Shown: piece by piece, positions 47,556-57,719 of the stretch
How the letters are laid out: every line of letters begins with the position of its first letter
Position numbering within the stretch: position 1 is the stretch's first letter
Assembly: GCF_014269225.2 (NCBI RefSeq)
Contig: NZ_CP077097.1
Coordinates: 3,359,001-3,423,000 of the forward strand
Length of the DNA: 64,000 nucleotides
Reading direction: 5' to 3'
DNA from: Pseudomonas anuradhapurensis
Lineage (GTDB): Bacteria; Pseudomonadota; Gammaproteobacteria; Pseudomonadales; Pseudomonadaceae
Notes under the pieces: model-generated
The model's input: the letters and a program-made list of their open reading frames with translations, nothing else
Database searches by the model: none
Told to the model about the DNA's origin: nothing
Program-made: the position numbers and the translations under genes

Positions 47556-49220
47556 CTACACCGACGCGGGCAGAACGGGAGAAGCACCGGGCGCCGTGCT
47601 GATCGCGCCATGCTCGTAGGGATAGAGCTGGCCGCCGTCGCACTTGAGCACCCGGTCGGCAACCGAGAAATAGTGGTCGTCGTGGCTGATGGCGATGATG
47701 GTCTTGCCCTGGGCCTTGAGCTCGGGCAGCAGCTCGCGGTAGAAGAACGCGCGGAAGCCCGGGTCCTGGTCGGCGGCCCACTCGTCGAGCAACAGGATCG
47801 GCCGCTCCTCGACCAGTGCCACCAGCAGCGCCAGGCGCTTGCGCTGGCCTTGCGACAAGCGGGTGGTAGACAACCCGCCCTGCGCATCGATGGTGACCTT
47901 GCGCTGCATGCGCAGGCGCTCCAACCAGGCCTGGGCCAACTGCGGGTCGAAGTCGCCCTGCGGGCCGACCAGGCGTTCGAACAGGTAGAAGCTGGAGAAC
48001 ACCGTGGAGAAATGCGTCCGGTACCAGTCGCGCAGTGCCGGGGTGATGGCGACGCCGTGCAGCTTGAGCGCGCCGGCACTGGGTTCGTAGAGGCCGGTGA
48101 GCAGCTTGGCCAGGGTCGACTTGCCGCTGCCGTTGCCGCCGACGATGAACAGGATTTCGCCCTTGGCGACGCTGAGGTTCACCGGCCCCAGGCGGAAGCC
48201 GTAGTCATCGCCCTGCGGCGGGTAGTCATAGCTCAGCGCCTGCAGTTCGAGCAGCGGTTGGCTGGGGTCGGGCTGGCCGCTGTCGGCCATCAACCCGCTG
48301 CGCTCGTCGGCGAAGGCCAGGGTGTGGATCTTGGCCAGCGACACATTGCCCGCCACCAGCGTCGGCAGGCTGCCGATCAGGTCGTTGAGCGGCATGCGCA
48401 GGAACATCAGCACCAGCACGAAGGCGGCGATCACGCCATTGCCCACCCCCAGCCAGGCACCAGCGGCGAACAGCCCGCCGGCCAGGGCGAGGATCAGCGC
48501 CACGGTCCAGTTCAGGCTCAAGGTCCAGTAGCGGTCGGCATGGACCTCGTTACGCCGCGCATATTCGGCAGCCGGCTGCAGGTCGAGGGCATAGAAGCGC
48601 TCCTTGCGCCGGGCATTGAGGGCCAGTTCGAAACGCCCTTCGATGGCGCCCTGGTAGGCGGCATACAGGCGATCGTCGGTTTCCCGCACGCGCAGCATCA
48701 ACTGGCGCATGCGGGCGAACCAGCCGTGCGCCAGCCAGGTACCCAGGCCCAGGCCGACCACGCAGAGCAGCAGCAACTGCCAGGACAGCCAGGCCATGTA
48801 CAGGCAGCCACCGAGCATCAGCAGCAGGTTGTAGAACACGAACGGCATGCGGTTGAAGGCCTGGCCGATGCTGACGATGTCCTTGCTCAAAGTCGCATAG
48901 AGGCTGGCTTCACCGATCTTTTCCAGTTGTTCGATGGAGGTGTCGAGCAGGCGCTTGACCATCTGCAGGCGCAGTTCGTAGACCACCCGGTGGCCCAGTG
49001 CCGTCAGCAGCGCCTGGGCGCCGAAACCGAAGCCGAACAGCACGACCAGCAGGCCGACGAACATCGCCCCCAGGGCCGGGGTCATGCTGACGCTGCCGGC
49101 GATCAAGCGGTTGATCTCGTTGATCAGGCCGATGCCGGCGGCCGCGCTGACCAGGCTGGCCAGCAGGCCCAGGCCGAGCAGGCCACGGTGACGCTTGAGC
49201 AGGGATAGAAACAAAGGCAT
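47556..49220 (-). CDS. ABC exporter of the cyclic-peptide/siderophore type (PvdE/SyrD-like)
   Basis: A 554-residue half-transporter with a six-helix membrane domain (residues 1-320) fused to an ATPase. The Walker A is VGGNGSGKSTLAKLL, the signature LSQGQRKRLALLVAL and the Walker B ILLLDEWAADQDPGF, followed by the switch histidine in AISHDDHYF. This DEWAADQDP form is typical of the PvdE/SyrD cyclic-peptide exporter family. It starts at an ATG at 49220 and lies 40 nt after the NRPS 5 stop. By analogy with PvdE it moves the peptide precursor into the periplasm. Confidence 0.92.
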   Translation of the reverse strand: MPLFLSLLKRHRGLLGLGLLASLVSAAAGIGLINEINRLIAGSVSMTPALGAMFVGLLVVLFGFGFGAQALLTALGHRVVYELRLQMVKRLLDTSIEQLEKIGEASLYATLSKDIVSIGQAFNRMPFVFYNLLLMLGGCLYMAWLSWQLLLLCVVGLGLGTWLAHGWFARMRQLMLRVRETDDRLYAAYQGAIEGRFELALNARRKERFYALDLQPAAEYARRNEVHADRYWTLSLNWTVALILALAGGLFAAGAWLGVGNGVIAAFVLVLMFLRMPLNDLIGSLPTLVAGNVSLAKIHTLAFADERSGLMADSGQPDPSQPLLELQALSYDYPPQGDDYGFRLGPVNLSVAKGEILFIVGGNGSGKSTLAKLLTGLYEPSAGALKLHGVAITPALRDWYRTHFSTVFSSFYLFERLVGPQGDFDPQLAQAWLERLRMQRKVTIDAQGGLSTTRLSQGQRKRLALLVALVEERPILLLDEWAADQDPGFRAFFYRELLPELKAQGKTIIAISHDDHYFSVADRVLKCDGGQLYPYEHGAISTAPGASPVLPASV

Positions 49221-49260
49221 GCGAAATCCTCGGGGTGGCCTGTTAAGCGGCGCAAATGGC

Positions 49261-52200
49261 TTACTCGAAGGCGAGCAACAGTTTTTCGATCTCGGCCAGC
49301 TCATCGACGACCGGCGTGCTGCAGGCCTGCTCGATCAACCCTGCCATGTCGGCCAGCACCGGGTTGGCGAACAACTGCGCCAGGGCGATTTCGCAGGCGA
49401 ACTGCTGGCGGATCCGCGCCTGGATCCGCACCAGTTGCAGCGACTGCGCGCCCAGGCGGAACAGCTCGGCACGCGGGGCGATCGGCCAGACGCCCAGCAC
49501 CTCGCGCCAGATCTGCGCCAGCCCTTCTTGCCACGGGCCGGCCAGGGGCGCCTCGTCGCAGGCAGCGGCGGCGTCCCACTGCGGCTCGGGCAGCGCCTTG
49601 CGGTCGACCTTGCCATTGGCGTTCAGCGGCAGACGCTGCAGCACCACGAACGCGCTCGGTACCATGTAGGCCGGCAGTTGCAGGCGCAGGCGCTGCTGTG
49701 CCGCGAGGCTGTCGAAGGTGCCGGCACCCAGGCACAGGTAGGCCACCAGCAAGTCCTGGCCGGCCGCCGCCTGACGCAGCGCGACCACGGCCTGGGTGAC
49801 CCCAGGCAAGGCTGCCAGTGCGCTTTCGATCTCGCCCAGTTCGATACGGAAACCGCGCAGCTTGACCTGGAAGTCGCTGCGCCCGAGGAACTCCAGGCTG
49901 CCATCGGCGCGGTAGCGTGCACGGTCACCGGTGCGGTACAGCCGGCTGCCGGCCTGCGCCCCTGGCGCCGAGGCCTGGGCAAACGGGTTGGGCACGAAGG
50001 CGGCAGCGGTCAGTTCCGGGCGATCGGCATAACCACGGGCCACGCCAGCGCCACCGATGTACAGGTCGCCCGCCACGCCCACCGGCAGCGGTTCGAGGTA
50101 GTCATCGAGCACATACAGGCGGTTGTTGGCCAGCGGTCGGCCAATTGGCAATACCGCGCTGGTCACCTGCTCGACCGCGTGCGCCGCCGACCACACCGTG
50201 GTTTCGGTCGGGCCGTAGACGTTCAGCAGCTGCACCTTGCGCGCCAGCAGGCGCTCGGCCAGCTCGGCCTTGAGCGCCTCGCCACCGCACAGCAGGCGCA
50301 GGCCGGCCCAGGCCGGCGAGTCGTGTTCGACCAGCATCTGCCAGGTGGCGGGCGTGGCCTGCATCACGCTGATGCCATGGCGCGCCATCAACCCCAGCAA
50401 TGCCGCCGGGTCCTGACTGTCGGCGCGGCTTGCCAGCACCACGGTGGCGCCGTGGACCAGTGGCAGGAACAGCTCCAGGCCGGCGATATCGAAGCCCAGG
50501 GTGGTCACCGCCAGCAGCCGGTCGGCGGCGCTCAGCTGCACACGGGCCTGGATGCCATGGAGGAAATTGACGAACGCCTCGCGCTCGATGTCGACGCCCT
50601 TGGGGCGCCCGGTGGAGCCCGAGGTATACAAGGTGTAGGCCAGCTGGCGCGGGTGCACCGGCAGGCCGAGGGGGCTCTGCGGCAGTTGGCTCAGGGCGTC
50701 GTCCAGGGTTTCCAGCAGCACCACCCGGCCGGCATTGCCGAGCACCTGCTGCAGGTTGGCGCGGGTCAGCACCAGCCGTGGCCGGGCCTGGCCGAGGATA
50801 TCGCTGTTGCGCGCAGCCGGTTGCCCGGGGTCGATCGCCAGGTAGGCGCCACCCGCCTTGTGCACGGCCAGCAGCGCTACCAGCAGCTCGGCTTCGCGCT
50901 CCAGGCAGATGCCTACCCGCTCGTCGCAAGCCACGCCATTGGCCCGCAGCCAATGGGCCAGGCGGTTGGCACGGGCGTCGAGCTCAGCGTAGCTCAGGGC
51001 CTCCCCGCCACAGATCAGGGCGCAGCGCTGCGGCGCGGCCAGCACCTGGCGCTCGAACAGCGCGAGCATGTCCTGCCCTGGCTGCAAGGCCAGTTCGCTG
51101 GCGTTCCAGCGCTGCAACTGGTGCTGGCGCTGCGCCGGTGCCAGCAGCGGCAGTTGCCACACGGGCGTGTCGGGCTGGCCCATCAAGCCATCGAGCAGCA
51201 GGCCGTAACTGCTGGCGAAGCGCTCGATGGTGGCCGGGGCGAACAGCTCCAGGCTGTATTCCAGTTCGCAGAAGATCCCGTCAGGGCGCACCGCGACATC
51301 CAGCGTGAGGTCGAACTTGGCGCTGTCCTGGGCGGGCAGGACGCGCACGATGTGCAAGCCGGGCAGGCTGAAATTGACCGCTGCCCCGCTGCTGAGGTTG
51401 AACATGGCCTGGAACACCGGGGTACGGCTGACATCGCGCTGCACGTCGAGGTGTTCGAGCAACAGTTCGAACGGTGGTTCGGCGTGTTGCAAGGCATCGA
51501 GCGACTCATGGCGCAACCGCTCGCACAGCGCGCGGCCGCTCAGGTGCGGATCGAGATCGACGCGGTAGACCAGGGTATTGACGAAAAAGCCCAGCAAGCC
51601 ATCGAGTGCTTCGTGATTGCGCCCACCGTGGGGCACGCCCACGGCGAAGCTGGACTGGCCGCTGTAGCGCGCCAGCAGCAGCTGCCAGGCGGCCAGCAGA
51701 ATCACCAGGGCGCTGCTGCCATTGGCACGGCAGAAGGCCTGGACCTGCTCGGCCTGCGCGGCGGGCAGTTGCCAACGCAGGCGTTGCCCGCGCAGCCCTG
51801 GCTGCGCCGGACGAGGATAATCGGTGGGCAGCTCCAGCACCGGCACTTGGGTGCCCAGGTACTGCTTCCAGTAGTCGAGGTCGGCCTGGTATTGCGCGCC
51901 GTCCAGGCGTTCACGCTGCCACAGTGCGTAGTCGATGTACTGCACTGGCAGCGCTGGCAGCTGCGGCGTATCGCCACGCAGCGCCTGGGCATAGGCACTG
52001 GCCAGGTCGGCCACCAGGATCGGGTTGGACCAGGCATCGCTGACGATATGGTGCATCTTCAGTAACAGCCCGTGGCAGGTTGCGTCGTAGCGGATGAGCT
52101 CGACCTTGAGCAAGGGGGCCTGGGACAGGTCGAAGGCGGTGCCGTCCTCGATGCTCAACAAACCCTGCAGATGATCGTGTCGTGCGGCCTCGGCCACGTC

Positions 52201-52545
52201 CGGGAACGCCCGCTGGTGCAGGACGAATGCGGCCTCGGCCAGCATCTCCTGGCGCGGCTCGCCGTCAATTTCGATGAAGCGCGTACGCAGCACCCCGTGC
52301 CGTTCGACCAGTGCGGAGAATGCCTGGCGCAGGGCCGGCACATTCAGCTCGCCGTTGAACAGAAAGGCGCGAGTGAGGTTGTAAGCGGTGGAAAGCGGTG
52401 CCAGGCGTTGCAGGAACCACAGGCGCTGCTGGGCGAAAGAGAGCGGTTGCGGCCCCTCATGGGCGCGCCTGCGAAGCGGGTCTGGCTGTGCCTGGGCATC
52501 GCTTTGCAACAGGGCAAGCAACTCATCGACATTGTCCATCGGCAT
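49261..52545 (-). CDS. NRPS 5: C-A(Gly)-T
   Basis: A 1094-residue single-module NRPS, first gene of the minus-strand operon, starting at an ATG behind AAGGGA. The C domain core is HHIVSDA (last Gly replaced by Ala; the active second His is kept). The A domain (YTSGSTGRPKG near 640, NVYGPTETT near 773) has pocket residues D-I-L-Q-L-G-V-V-W, which resembles published glycine codes. The carrier reads LGAQSLQL, with Ala-Gln where Gly-His is usual but the phosphopantetheine serine retained. No thioesterase follows. Its product may be the missing last residue for the A-less C-T end of NRPS 4. Confidence 0.92.
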   Translation of the reverse strand: MPMDNVDELLALLQSDAQAQPDPLRRRAHEGPQPLSFAQQRLWFLQRLAPLSTAYNLTRAFLFNGELNVPALRQAFSALVERHGVLRTRFIEIDGEPRQEMLAEAAFVLHQRAFPDVAEAARHDHLQGLLSIEDGTAFDLSQAPLLKVELIRYDATCHGLLLKMHHIVSDAWSNPILVADLASAYAQALRGDTPQLPALPVQYIDYALWQRERLDGAQYQADLDYWKQYLGTQVPVLELPTDYPRPAQPGLRGQRLRWQLPAAQAEQVQAFCRANGSSALVILLAAWQLLLARYSGQSSFAVGVPHGGRNHEALDGLLGFFVNTLVYRVDLDPHLSGRALCERLRHESLDALQHAEPPFELLLEHLDVQRDVSRTPVFQAMFNLSSGAAVNFSLPGLHIVRVLPAQDSAKFDLTLDVAVRPDGIFCELEYSLELFAPATIERFASSYGLLLDGLMGQPDTPVWQLPLLAPAQRQHQLQRWNASELALQPGQDMLALFERQVLAAPQRCALICGGEALSYAELDARANRLAHWLRANGVACDERVGICLEREAELLVALLAVHKAGGAYLAIDPGQPAARNSDILGQARPRLVLTRANLQQVLGNAGRVVLLETLDDALSQLPQSPLGLPVHPRQLAYTLYTSGSTGRPKGVDIEREAFVNFLHGIQARVQLSAADRLLAVTTLGFDIAGLELFLPLVHGATVVLASRADSQDPAALLGLMARHGISVMQATPATWQMLVEHDSPAWAGLRLLCGGEALKAELAERLLARKVQLLNVYGPTETTVWSAAHAVEQVTSAVLPIGRPLANNRLYVLDDYLEPLPVGVAGDLYIGGAGVARGYADRPELTAAAFVPNPFAQASAPGAQAGSRLYRTGDRARYRADGSLEFLGRSDFQVKLRGFRIELGEIESALAALPGVTQAVVALRQAAAGQDLLVAYLCLGAGTFDSLAAQQRLRLQLPAYMVPSAFVVLQRLPLNANGKVDRKALPEPQWDAAAACDEAPLAGPWQEGLAQIWREVLGVWPIAPRAELFRLGAQSLQLVRIQARIRQQFACEIALAQLFANPVLADMAGLIEQACSTPVVDELAEIEKLLLAFE

Positions 52546-52587
52546 TCGAATTCCCTTGTATGAACCGACTGGAATTGGGTGCGCGGG

Positions 52588-52617
52588 ATCTTATTGGCAA
52601 ATGATAATTGATGTCAA
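52588..52617 (-). promoter_or_regulatory. Promoter with Fur box for the NRPS5-exporter-receptor operon
   Basis: On the minus strand TTGACA (52612-52617) and TAAGAT (52588-52593) are spaced by 18 nt. The intervening plus-strand sequence GCAAATGATAATTGATGTC (52597-52615) matches the Fur consensus at about 12 of 19 positions, with the ATGATAAT core intact. Fur bound here would cover the promoter, so the whole downstream operon should respond to iron. Confidence 0.75.
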
Positions 52618-52867
52618 TTAAGATGGAATACAATTCTCTTCCGCGTGTCCAGACACGCCGAATACCGCAGCGTCATGCTTCAGGCACGAGAGAATTGCGT
52701 TGATACACGCAGGGATGAGGTACCGGGGTGCAGCAACAGCGGCAGGCCGGAAGAGGCAAGTGAATACGCTTGATGAGTGTGGCTGGGTGATGTCGGCGGT
52801 GATACCGGCGTCTGCCCCACAAAGGTAGTGCAGCTGAGGCTACAGAACCTTTTTTCAGCACAAAAGC
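52618..52867. other. Non-coding junction between the NRPS locus and the conserved block
   Basis: No convincing gene is seen. The few open frames lack ribosome sites and recognisable products. This is the right-hand edge of the accessory region, before the tRNA-Gly transcription unit. I found no obvious direct repeat of the tRNA 3' end elsewhere in the window. Confidence 0.5.
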
Positions 52868-52894
52868 AAACGCCCCGAACAAGTCGGGGCGTTT
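52868..52894 (-). terminator. Terminator of the pgsA/tRNA-Gly transcript
   Basis: AAACGCCCCGA (52868-52878) and TCGGGGCGTTT (52884-52894) form a perfect 11-bp stem with a 5-nt loop. On the minus strand it is followed by a TTTT run, giving a good intrinsic terminator about 95 nt beyond the tRNA. Confidence 0.8.
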
Positions 52895-52988
52895 GTTGAA
52901 TTGCCTTTGCAGGGCGTCTTCACGCAACCTGCTTAGGCCCATATTTCGAGCAGCTACAGAATCCTGAGGGCCTCTGTAGTACATAATT

Positions 52989-53064
<76 letters not shown>

Positions 53065-53127
53065 GTCGTGATGGGTGCCATTCTAGCGATTTCCAAAACG
53101 GCGTCAACCCCTTGATTCAAAAAACTT

Positions 53128-53688
53128 TTATTTCTGCTCCGAGCCTTCGCGCAGGTGCGGCCAGGCCGCCAGCAGGTAGTGCACCATCGACCACAGCGTC
53201 AGCCCCGCTGCCACCAGCAGCAGTGCATAGCCAAGGATGACCCAGAAGGTCACTGCCGGTGGGTTGGCCAGCAGGATCACCAGCGCCAGCATTTGCGCGG
53301 CAGTCTTCCACTTGCCCAGGTTGGACACCGCCACCTGCGCCCGCGCCCCCAGTTCGGCCATCCATTCGCGCAGTGCCGAGACCACGATCTCGCGGCCGAT
53401 GATGACTGCCGCCGGCAGGGTCAGCCAGAAGTTGGCGTGGGTCTGCACCAGCAATACCAGCGCCACTGCTACCATCAGCTTGTCGGCCACCGGGTCGAGG
53501 AAGGCGCCGAACGGCGTGCTCTGCTGCAGGCGACGCGCCAGGTAGCCATCCAGCCAGTCGGTAGCGGCGGCGACGGCGAACACGCTGCTGGCAGCCATGT
53601 AGCTCCAGTGGTACGGCATGTAGAACAGCAGGATGAAAATCGGGATGAGCAGGACGCGCAGGACGGTGAGCAGGTTTGGAATATTCAT
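53128..53688 (-). CDS. pgsA: CDP-diacylglycerol--glycerol-3-phosphate 3-phosphatidyltransferase
   Basis: A 186-residue inner-membrane enzyme that forms phosphatidylglycerol phosphate, the committed step to PG and cardiolipin. The CDP-alcohol phosphotransferase motif is complete: [10 protein letters not shown], then [10 protein letters not shown], supplying the metal-binding aspartates. It begins [18 protein letters not shown] and has about four membrane helices. It follows uvrC on the same strand, 33 nt after its stop, in the order typical of Pseudomonas. Confidence 0.96.
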   Translation of the reverse strand: MNIPNLLTVLRVLLIPIFILLFYMPYHWSYMAASSVFAVAAATDWLDGYLARRLQQSTPFGAFLDPVADKLMVAVALVLLVQTHANFWLTLPAAVIIGREIVVSALREWMAELGARAQVAVSNLGKWKTAAQMLALVILLANPPAVTFWVILGYALLLVAAGLTLWSMVHYLLAAWPHLREGSEQK

Positions 53689-53721
53689 CGATACGACTGG
53701 CCGCAGGTTGAGCCCGGCATT

Positions 53722-55545
53722 CTACTCGCTATGCAGGCTGGCATAAATCGACTCGGCAAGCTTTTTACTGATGCCGGGGGCTTTGGCAATTTCGTCGACA
53801 CTGGCGCGGTTGAGTTCCTGCAGACCGCCGAAATGTTTCAGCAGGTCGCGGCGGCGCTTGGGCCCTACCCCGGCCACATCTTCCAGGCTCGACACCCGCC
53901 GCGCCTTGCCACGGCGGGCGCGGTGGCCGGTAATGGCAAAACGGTGCGCTTCGTCGCGGATCTGCTGGATCAGGTGCAAAGCCGGCGAATCGCCCTTGAG
54001 GGTGAATTCGTGGTGCACGTCGTTCAGGTACAGGGTTTCGAAGCCGGCCTTGCGCGTCACGCCTTTGGCCACGCCGAGCAGGGTCAGGTCGGTGAAGCCC
54101 AGCTCCTGCATCACGTCGCGAGCCATGTTCAGCTGGCCTTTGCCACCGTCCACCAGCAGCACGTCGGGCAGCTTGCCCTCACCGTCGCGGATGCGCCCGT
54201 AGCGGCGGGTCAGCGCCTGGTGCATGGCGGCGTAGTCGTCTCCGGCGGTGACCCCTTCGATATTGAAACGGCGGTAGTCGGACTTCAGCGGGCCTTCCGG
54301 GCCGAACACCACACAGCTGGCCACCGTGGACTCGCCGCTGGAATGGCTGATGTCATAGCACTCCAGGCGCTGCGGCACTTCGTCCAGGCCCAGCACTTCG
54401 GCCAGTGCTTCGAAACGCGCGGCCATGTGCTGGCGGTTGGCCAGGCGTGCATTGAGGGCCTGCTCGGCATTGGTCACCGCCAGCTGCTGCCAGCGGGCGC
54501 GAGTGCCACGCACGCGGTGGCTGATGGCCAGCTCGCGGCCACGCAGGGTCTGCAAGGCTTCGCTGATGGCCTCGAAATCTTCATGTACCACGTTGACGAT
54601 CAGCTCGCCGGGCAGTTCGCGCTCGGCGTTACCCAGGTAGTACTGGGCGAGGAACGCGGCCATCACTTCGGCCACTTCTTCCTCGATGCCCACCTGCGGG
54701 AAGAAGTTCTTGCTGCCCAGCACCCGCCCGCCGCGCACGCTGATCAGGTGCACGCAGGCGCCGCCAGGGTTGACGAAGGCGGCAATGACGTCAACGTCGC
54801 CGCTACCGCCTTCGATGTATTGCTGGTCCTGGACCCGGCGCAACAGGGCGATCTGGTCACGCAGCTCGGCGGCCTTCTCGAAGTCGAGGGCCATGGCGGC
54901 CTTTTCCATCTCGGCATTCAGCTCGTTGCCCAACTGCTGGCTGCGGCCTTCGAGGAACATCACCGAGTGGCGGACGTCTTCGGCGTATTCCTCGGCGCCC
55001 ACCAGCCCAGTGCACGGCCCTTTGCAGCGCTTGATCTGATACTGCAGGCACGGCCGGGTGCGGTTGGCGTAGTAGCTGTCTTCGCACTGGCGCACGGAAA
55101 AGGCCTTTTGCAGCAGGCTGAGGCTCTCGCGTATGGCGCCGGCGCTGGGGTACGGGCCAAAGTAACGGCCCTTGGCCTTCTTTGCCCCACGGTGAATGCC
55201 CAGGCGCGGAAACTCACCGTCGGAAAGAAACACGTAGGGGTAGGACTTGTCGTCGCGCAACAGGATGTTGTACGGCGGCCGCCATTCCTTGATCAGGTTC
55301 TGCTCCAGCAGCAGCGCCTCGGTTTCGTTGGCGGTGATGGTGGTTTCGACCTGGGCGATGCGCGCCACCAGCGCGGCAGTCTTGGGCGCCAGGCCGGTCT
55401 TGCGGAAGTAGCTGGCCAGGCGCTTCTTGAGGTTCTTGGCCTTGCCTACGTAAAGCAGGCGGGCTTCGCCATCGAACATGCGGTAGACGCCCGGGCGACC
55501 GCTGCAGGTCGCCAGGAAAGCGCTGGCATCGAAAACTTGGGACAT
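53722..55545 (-). CDS. uvrC: UvrABC excinuclease subunit C
   Basis: A 607-residue nuclease of nucleotide-excision repair that cuts both sides of the lesion. A GIY-YIG domain is at the N-terminus ([20 protein letters not shown]), a UVR motif lies near residues 205-240 ([20 protein letters not shown]), the RNase-H-like endonuclease domain includes [20 protein letters not shown] and [10 protein letters not shown], and a C-terminal helix-hairpin-helix pair reads [19 protein letters not shown] and [16 protein letters not shown]. Length is normal. It lies 6 nt after gacA and is probably co-transcribed with it. Confidence 0.97.
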   Translation of the reverse strand: MSQVFDASAFLATCSGRPGVYRMFDGEARLLYVGKAKNLKKRLASYFRKTGLAPKTAALVARIAQVETTITANETEALLLEQNLIKEWRPPYNILLRDDKSYPYVFLSDGEFPRLGIHRGAKKAKGRYFGPYPSAGAIRESLSLLQKAFSVRQCEDSYYANRTRPCLQYQIKRCKGPCTGLVGAEEYAEDVRHSVMFLEGRSQQLGNELNAEMEKAAMALDFEKAAELRDQIALLRRVQDQQYIEGGSGDVDVIAAFVNPGGACVHLISVRGGRVLGSKNFFPQVGIEEEVAEVMAAFLAQYYLGNAERELPGELIVNVVHEDFEAISEALQTLRGRELAISHRVRGTRARWQQLAVTNAEQALNARLANRQHMAARFEALAEVLGLDEVPQRLECYDISHSSGESTVASCVVFGPEGPLKSDYRRFNIEGVTAGDDYAAMHQALTRRYGRIRDGEGKLPDVLLVDGGKGQLNMARDVMQELGFTDLTLLGVAKGVTRKAGFETLYLNDVHHEFTLKGDSPALHLIQQIRDEAHRFAITGHRARRGKARRVSSLEDVAGVGPKRRRDLLKHFGGLQELNRASVDEIAKAPGISKKLAESIYASLHSE

Positions 55546-55551
55546 GAGATT

Positions 55552-56190
55552 TTACAGGCTTGCGTCGACCATACCGTGGCGAACGGCCAGCAAGGTCAGT
55601 TCGACGTCGCTGGTGACCGAGAGTTTTTCAAAGATCCGATACCGGTAAGTATTGACGGTCTTGGGCGACAGGCACAACTTGTCGGAGATGATCTGCACTT
55701 TCTGGCAGCCAACGATCATCAGGGCAATCTGGATTTCCCGTTCCGACAGGGCATCGAACGGCGAGCCCTGTGGCTGGAAAGGTTTCAACGCCAGCTGCTG
55801 GGCGATCTGCGGGCTGATGTAGCGCTGGCCGGCGAAGGCCAGGCGGATGGCCTGGACCATTTCGTCAAGGCCGGCACCCTTGGTCAGGTAGCCGGCGGCG
55901 CCGGCCTGCAACAGGCGCGTGGGGAACGGGTCTTCCTCGCAGACAGTCACGGCAACCACCTTGATGTCCGGGTGGCTGCGCAGCAACTTGCGGGTGGCCT
56001 CCAGGCCGCCGATGCCGGGCATCTTGACGTCCATCAGCACCACATCCGGCTTCAGCTCACGAGCCAGCTTGAGCGCCGACTCGCCCGAGTCACCCTCACC
56101 CACCACCTGCAAGCCGTCGATGTCGGCCAGCATGCGGGTAATACCGGTTCGTACCAGATCGTGATCGTCAACCACTAGGACCCTAATCAA
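55552..56190 (-). CDS. gacA: Response regulator GacA (UvrY/LuxR-type)
   Basis: A 212-residue two-component regulator of secondary metabolism, acting through the rsm small RNAs. The receiver domain has VLVVDDHDLVRTGI, the phosphorylated aspartate in DVVLMDVKMPG near residue 54, and the conserved lysine in YLTKGAG. The LuxR-type helix-turn-helix is LSEREIQIALMIVGCQKVQ and LSPKTVNTYRYRIFEKL. The start is taken as a TTG at 56190 behind GAGGTG, because it gives the conserved IRVLVVDD N-terminus; a non-ATG start is known for gacA in other pseudomonads. A GTG two codons upstream is inside the ribosome site. Confidence 0.95.
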   Translation of the reverse strand: MIRVLVVDDHDLVRTGITRMLADIDGLQVVGEGDSGESALKLARELKPDVVLMDVKMPGIGGLEATRKLLRSHPDIKVVAVTVCEEDPFPTRLLQAGAAGYLTKGAGLDEMVQAIRLAFAGQRYISPQIAQQLALKPFQPQGSPFDALSEREIQIALMIVGCQKVQIISDKLCLSPKTVNTYRYRIFEKLSVTSDVELTLLAVRHGMVDASL

Positions 56191-56253
56191 GCACACACCT
56201 CGTCAGCAGGGCGATTGGATCCCGTCACCTTAACAAAATTTTGCATGATGGGC

Positions 56254-56643
56254 CTAACGCATTCCTTCTGTCAGAAACGTCTGACGTTGAGCGCTGGCTG
56301 GCCGCGCTGCCTGAGGTAGCCTGGCGTTGTCGGTCAAACGTGTCATCAGGTGCCAAAGTACCGCCTGATCGTCGCTTGACAACTGCCGGAAAGCCGCCAG
56401 CAAACCGGCCTCATCCGCACTCAGCCCCGCTAGCGGTGCCGGGGTGCGCGTGCCGTTGAGCACATACAATGCATCCACGCCATGGGCCGCCAATGCCGCC
56501 AGGTAATCGAGCCGCGGTGTGCGCCCGCCACTCTCGTATTTGCCCTGGGCATTGGGTTCGACCCCACCGATATCGCCAAACACACGCTGGGTCATGCCCA
56601 GTCGTTCCCGCTCTTCCCGCAACCGTGCTCCGATTCCATTCAT
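56254..56643 (-). CDS. XRE-family helix-turn-helix regulator
   Basis: A 129-residue protein with an N-terminal helix-turn-helix (IGARLREERERLGMTQRVFG, GKYESGGRTPRLDYLAALAA) and a helical C-terminal half of unknown role. The ATG at 56643 is preceded by AGGAGA; an upstream extension in the same frame has no ribosome site. It resembles small phage-type or stand-alone repressors. No adjacent target is evident; the GNAT gene lies 69 nt upstream on the same strand. Confidence 0.8.
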   Translation of the reverse strand: MNGIGARLREERERLGMTQRVFGDIGGVEPNAQGKYESGGRTPRLDYLAALAAHGVDALYVLNGTRTPAPLAGLSADEAGLLAAFRQLSSDDQAVLWHLMTRLTDNARLPQAARPASAQRQTFLTEGMR

Positions 56644-56712
56644 GGTGGCTCTCCTGTTACCAGAAGCCACTATGCCGATGCGCTCAGGCCACGACAAGCC
56701 ATCATCACGCTA

Positions 56713-57144
56713 TCAGTCGATCGTGCGCTGCATGCGCACGAAACACTCGTCCTCGCCCATTTCGACAAAACCATAGCGGCGGTACAGCTGGCGGGCCGGA
56801 TTGCTGCGAAACACCATCAGGCGCAGCAGTGGCAGACGGCGCTGCCTGGCCCATAGCGCCAACTCTTCCAGCACCCAGCTGCCGACGCCCTGCCCACGAT
56901 GCTCGGGAAGCAAGTGCAGTTCGCGAATGAACAGGGCCTGGCGGTCCTGGCTGAGGCTGCAGTAGCCCAGCCGGGTATCGCCGTCGGTCACCAGCCACTG
57001 CTCGCGCCAGCCCCAGGCCTCGTCGAAGGCTTCCTCTATCCACAGCAGGTCGTGTTCACGGTAGTACGGCAACATGGCCCGCCGCGTCAGGTCGCGGGCG
57101 AAGGCGCAATGGCTGGCGTTGGCGGGTGTCAGGGTCAGAGGCAT
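56713..57144 (-). CDS. GNAT-family N-acetyltransferase
   Basis: A 143-residue GCN5-related acetyltransferase. The acetyl-CoA-binding motif A is IRELHLLPEHRGQGVGSWVL (R/Q-x-x-G-x-G/A form), and the C-terminal motif B reads NPARQLYRRYGFVEMGEDE. The ATG at 57144 is the most plausible start. The substrate is unknown. It lies between the XRE regulator and a DUF488 gene on the same strand. Confidence 0.85.
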   Translation of the reverse strand: MPLTLTPANASHCAFARDLTRRAMLPYYREHDLLWIEEAFDEAWGWREQWLVTDGDTRLGYCSLSQDRQALFIRELHLLPEHRGQGVGSWVLEELALWARQRRLPLLRLMVFRSNPARQLYRRYGFVEMGEDECFVRMQRTID

Positions 57145-57205
57145 CAACTTTCGAACTCTTGGGTTTGCCAGCCCGGGCAATGGGGCCGGGACCATGAAAA
57201 ATCAA

Positions 57206-57592
57206 TCAACGGGCGTAGCACACCGGCGAGCTACCGGGCCCTTGTTTGTCCAGCTCGTCTTCAAGCCATTCAGCCAGCACCCGGGCATTGTTGCACTCGG
57301 TGTCCTTGCCGGCATACAGCAAGGTCAACGCGCCCTTCGTGGCCAGGTCCAGCAATGGATACCAATGTTCGGGGTGGGCTGCCAATTCCTGCTGGTAGCG
57401 CCGGGTAAAGCCGGCAAAATCCAGCTCGCCCTGGTGAAACGCCTTGCGCAACGCGGCCGAAGGCGCCACCTCGCGCAACCATTGCCCCTGCAGGTCTTGC
57501 TTGCGTTTGTTGCGCGGCCACAGGCGGTCGACCAACACGCGCTGGCCGTCAGCCTCCTCAACCGCATCGTAGACACGCTTGCAGCGAATCAT
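57206..57592 (-). CDS. DUF488 domain protein
   Basis: A 128-residue DUF488 protein. Family hallmarks are RVYDAVEEADGQRVLVDRLWPR at the N-terminus, WLREVAPSAALRKAF, FTRRYQQELAAHP and TLLYAGKDTECNNARVLAEW near the end. Function is not established. It is likely in one unit with the GNAT gene (61-nt gap) and diverges from the phosphate transporter gene. Confidence 0.85.
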   Translation of the reverse strand: MIRCKRVYDAVEEADGQRVLVDRLWPRNKRKQDLQGQWLREVAPSAALRKAFHQGELDFAGFTRRYQQELAAHPEHWYPLLDLATKGALTLLYAGKDTECNNARVLAEWLEDELDKQGPGSSPVCYAR

Positions 57593-57719
57593 CGGTTTTC
57601 CCTGCCTTTACCGTCTGTCTTGAGCCTAGATAATTCATTGATCGAGGTCACGGCCAGACGGCGAATTGTTTCTATGCTCAAGGGCTTCGGCACCTTTGCC
57701 AACGCCAACCGGAGCCCCC

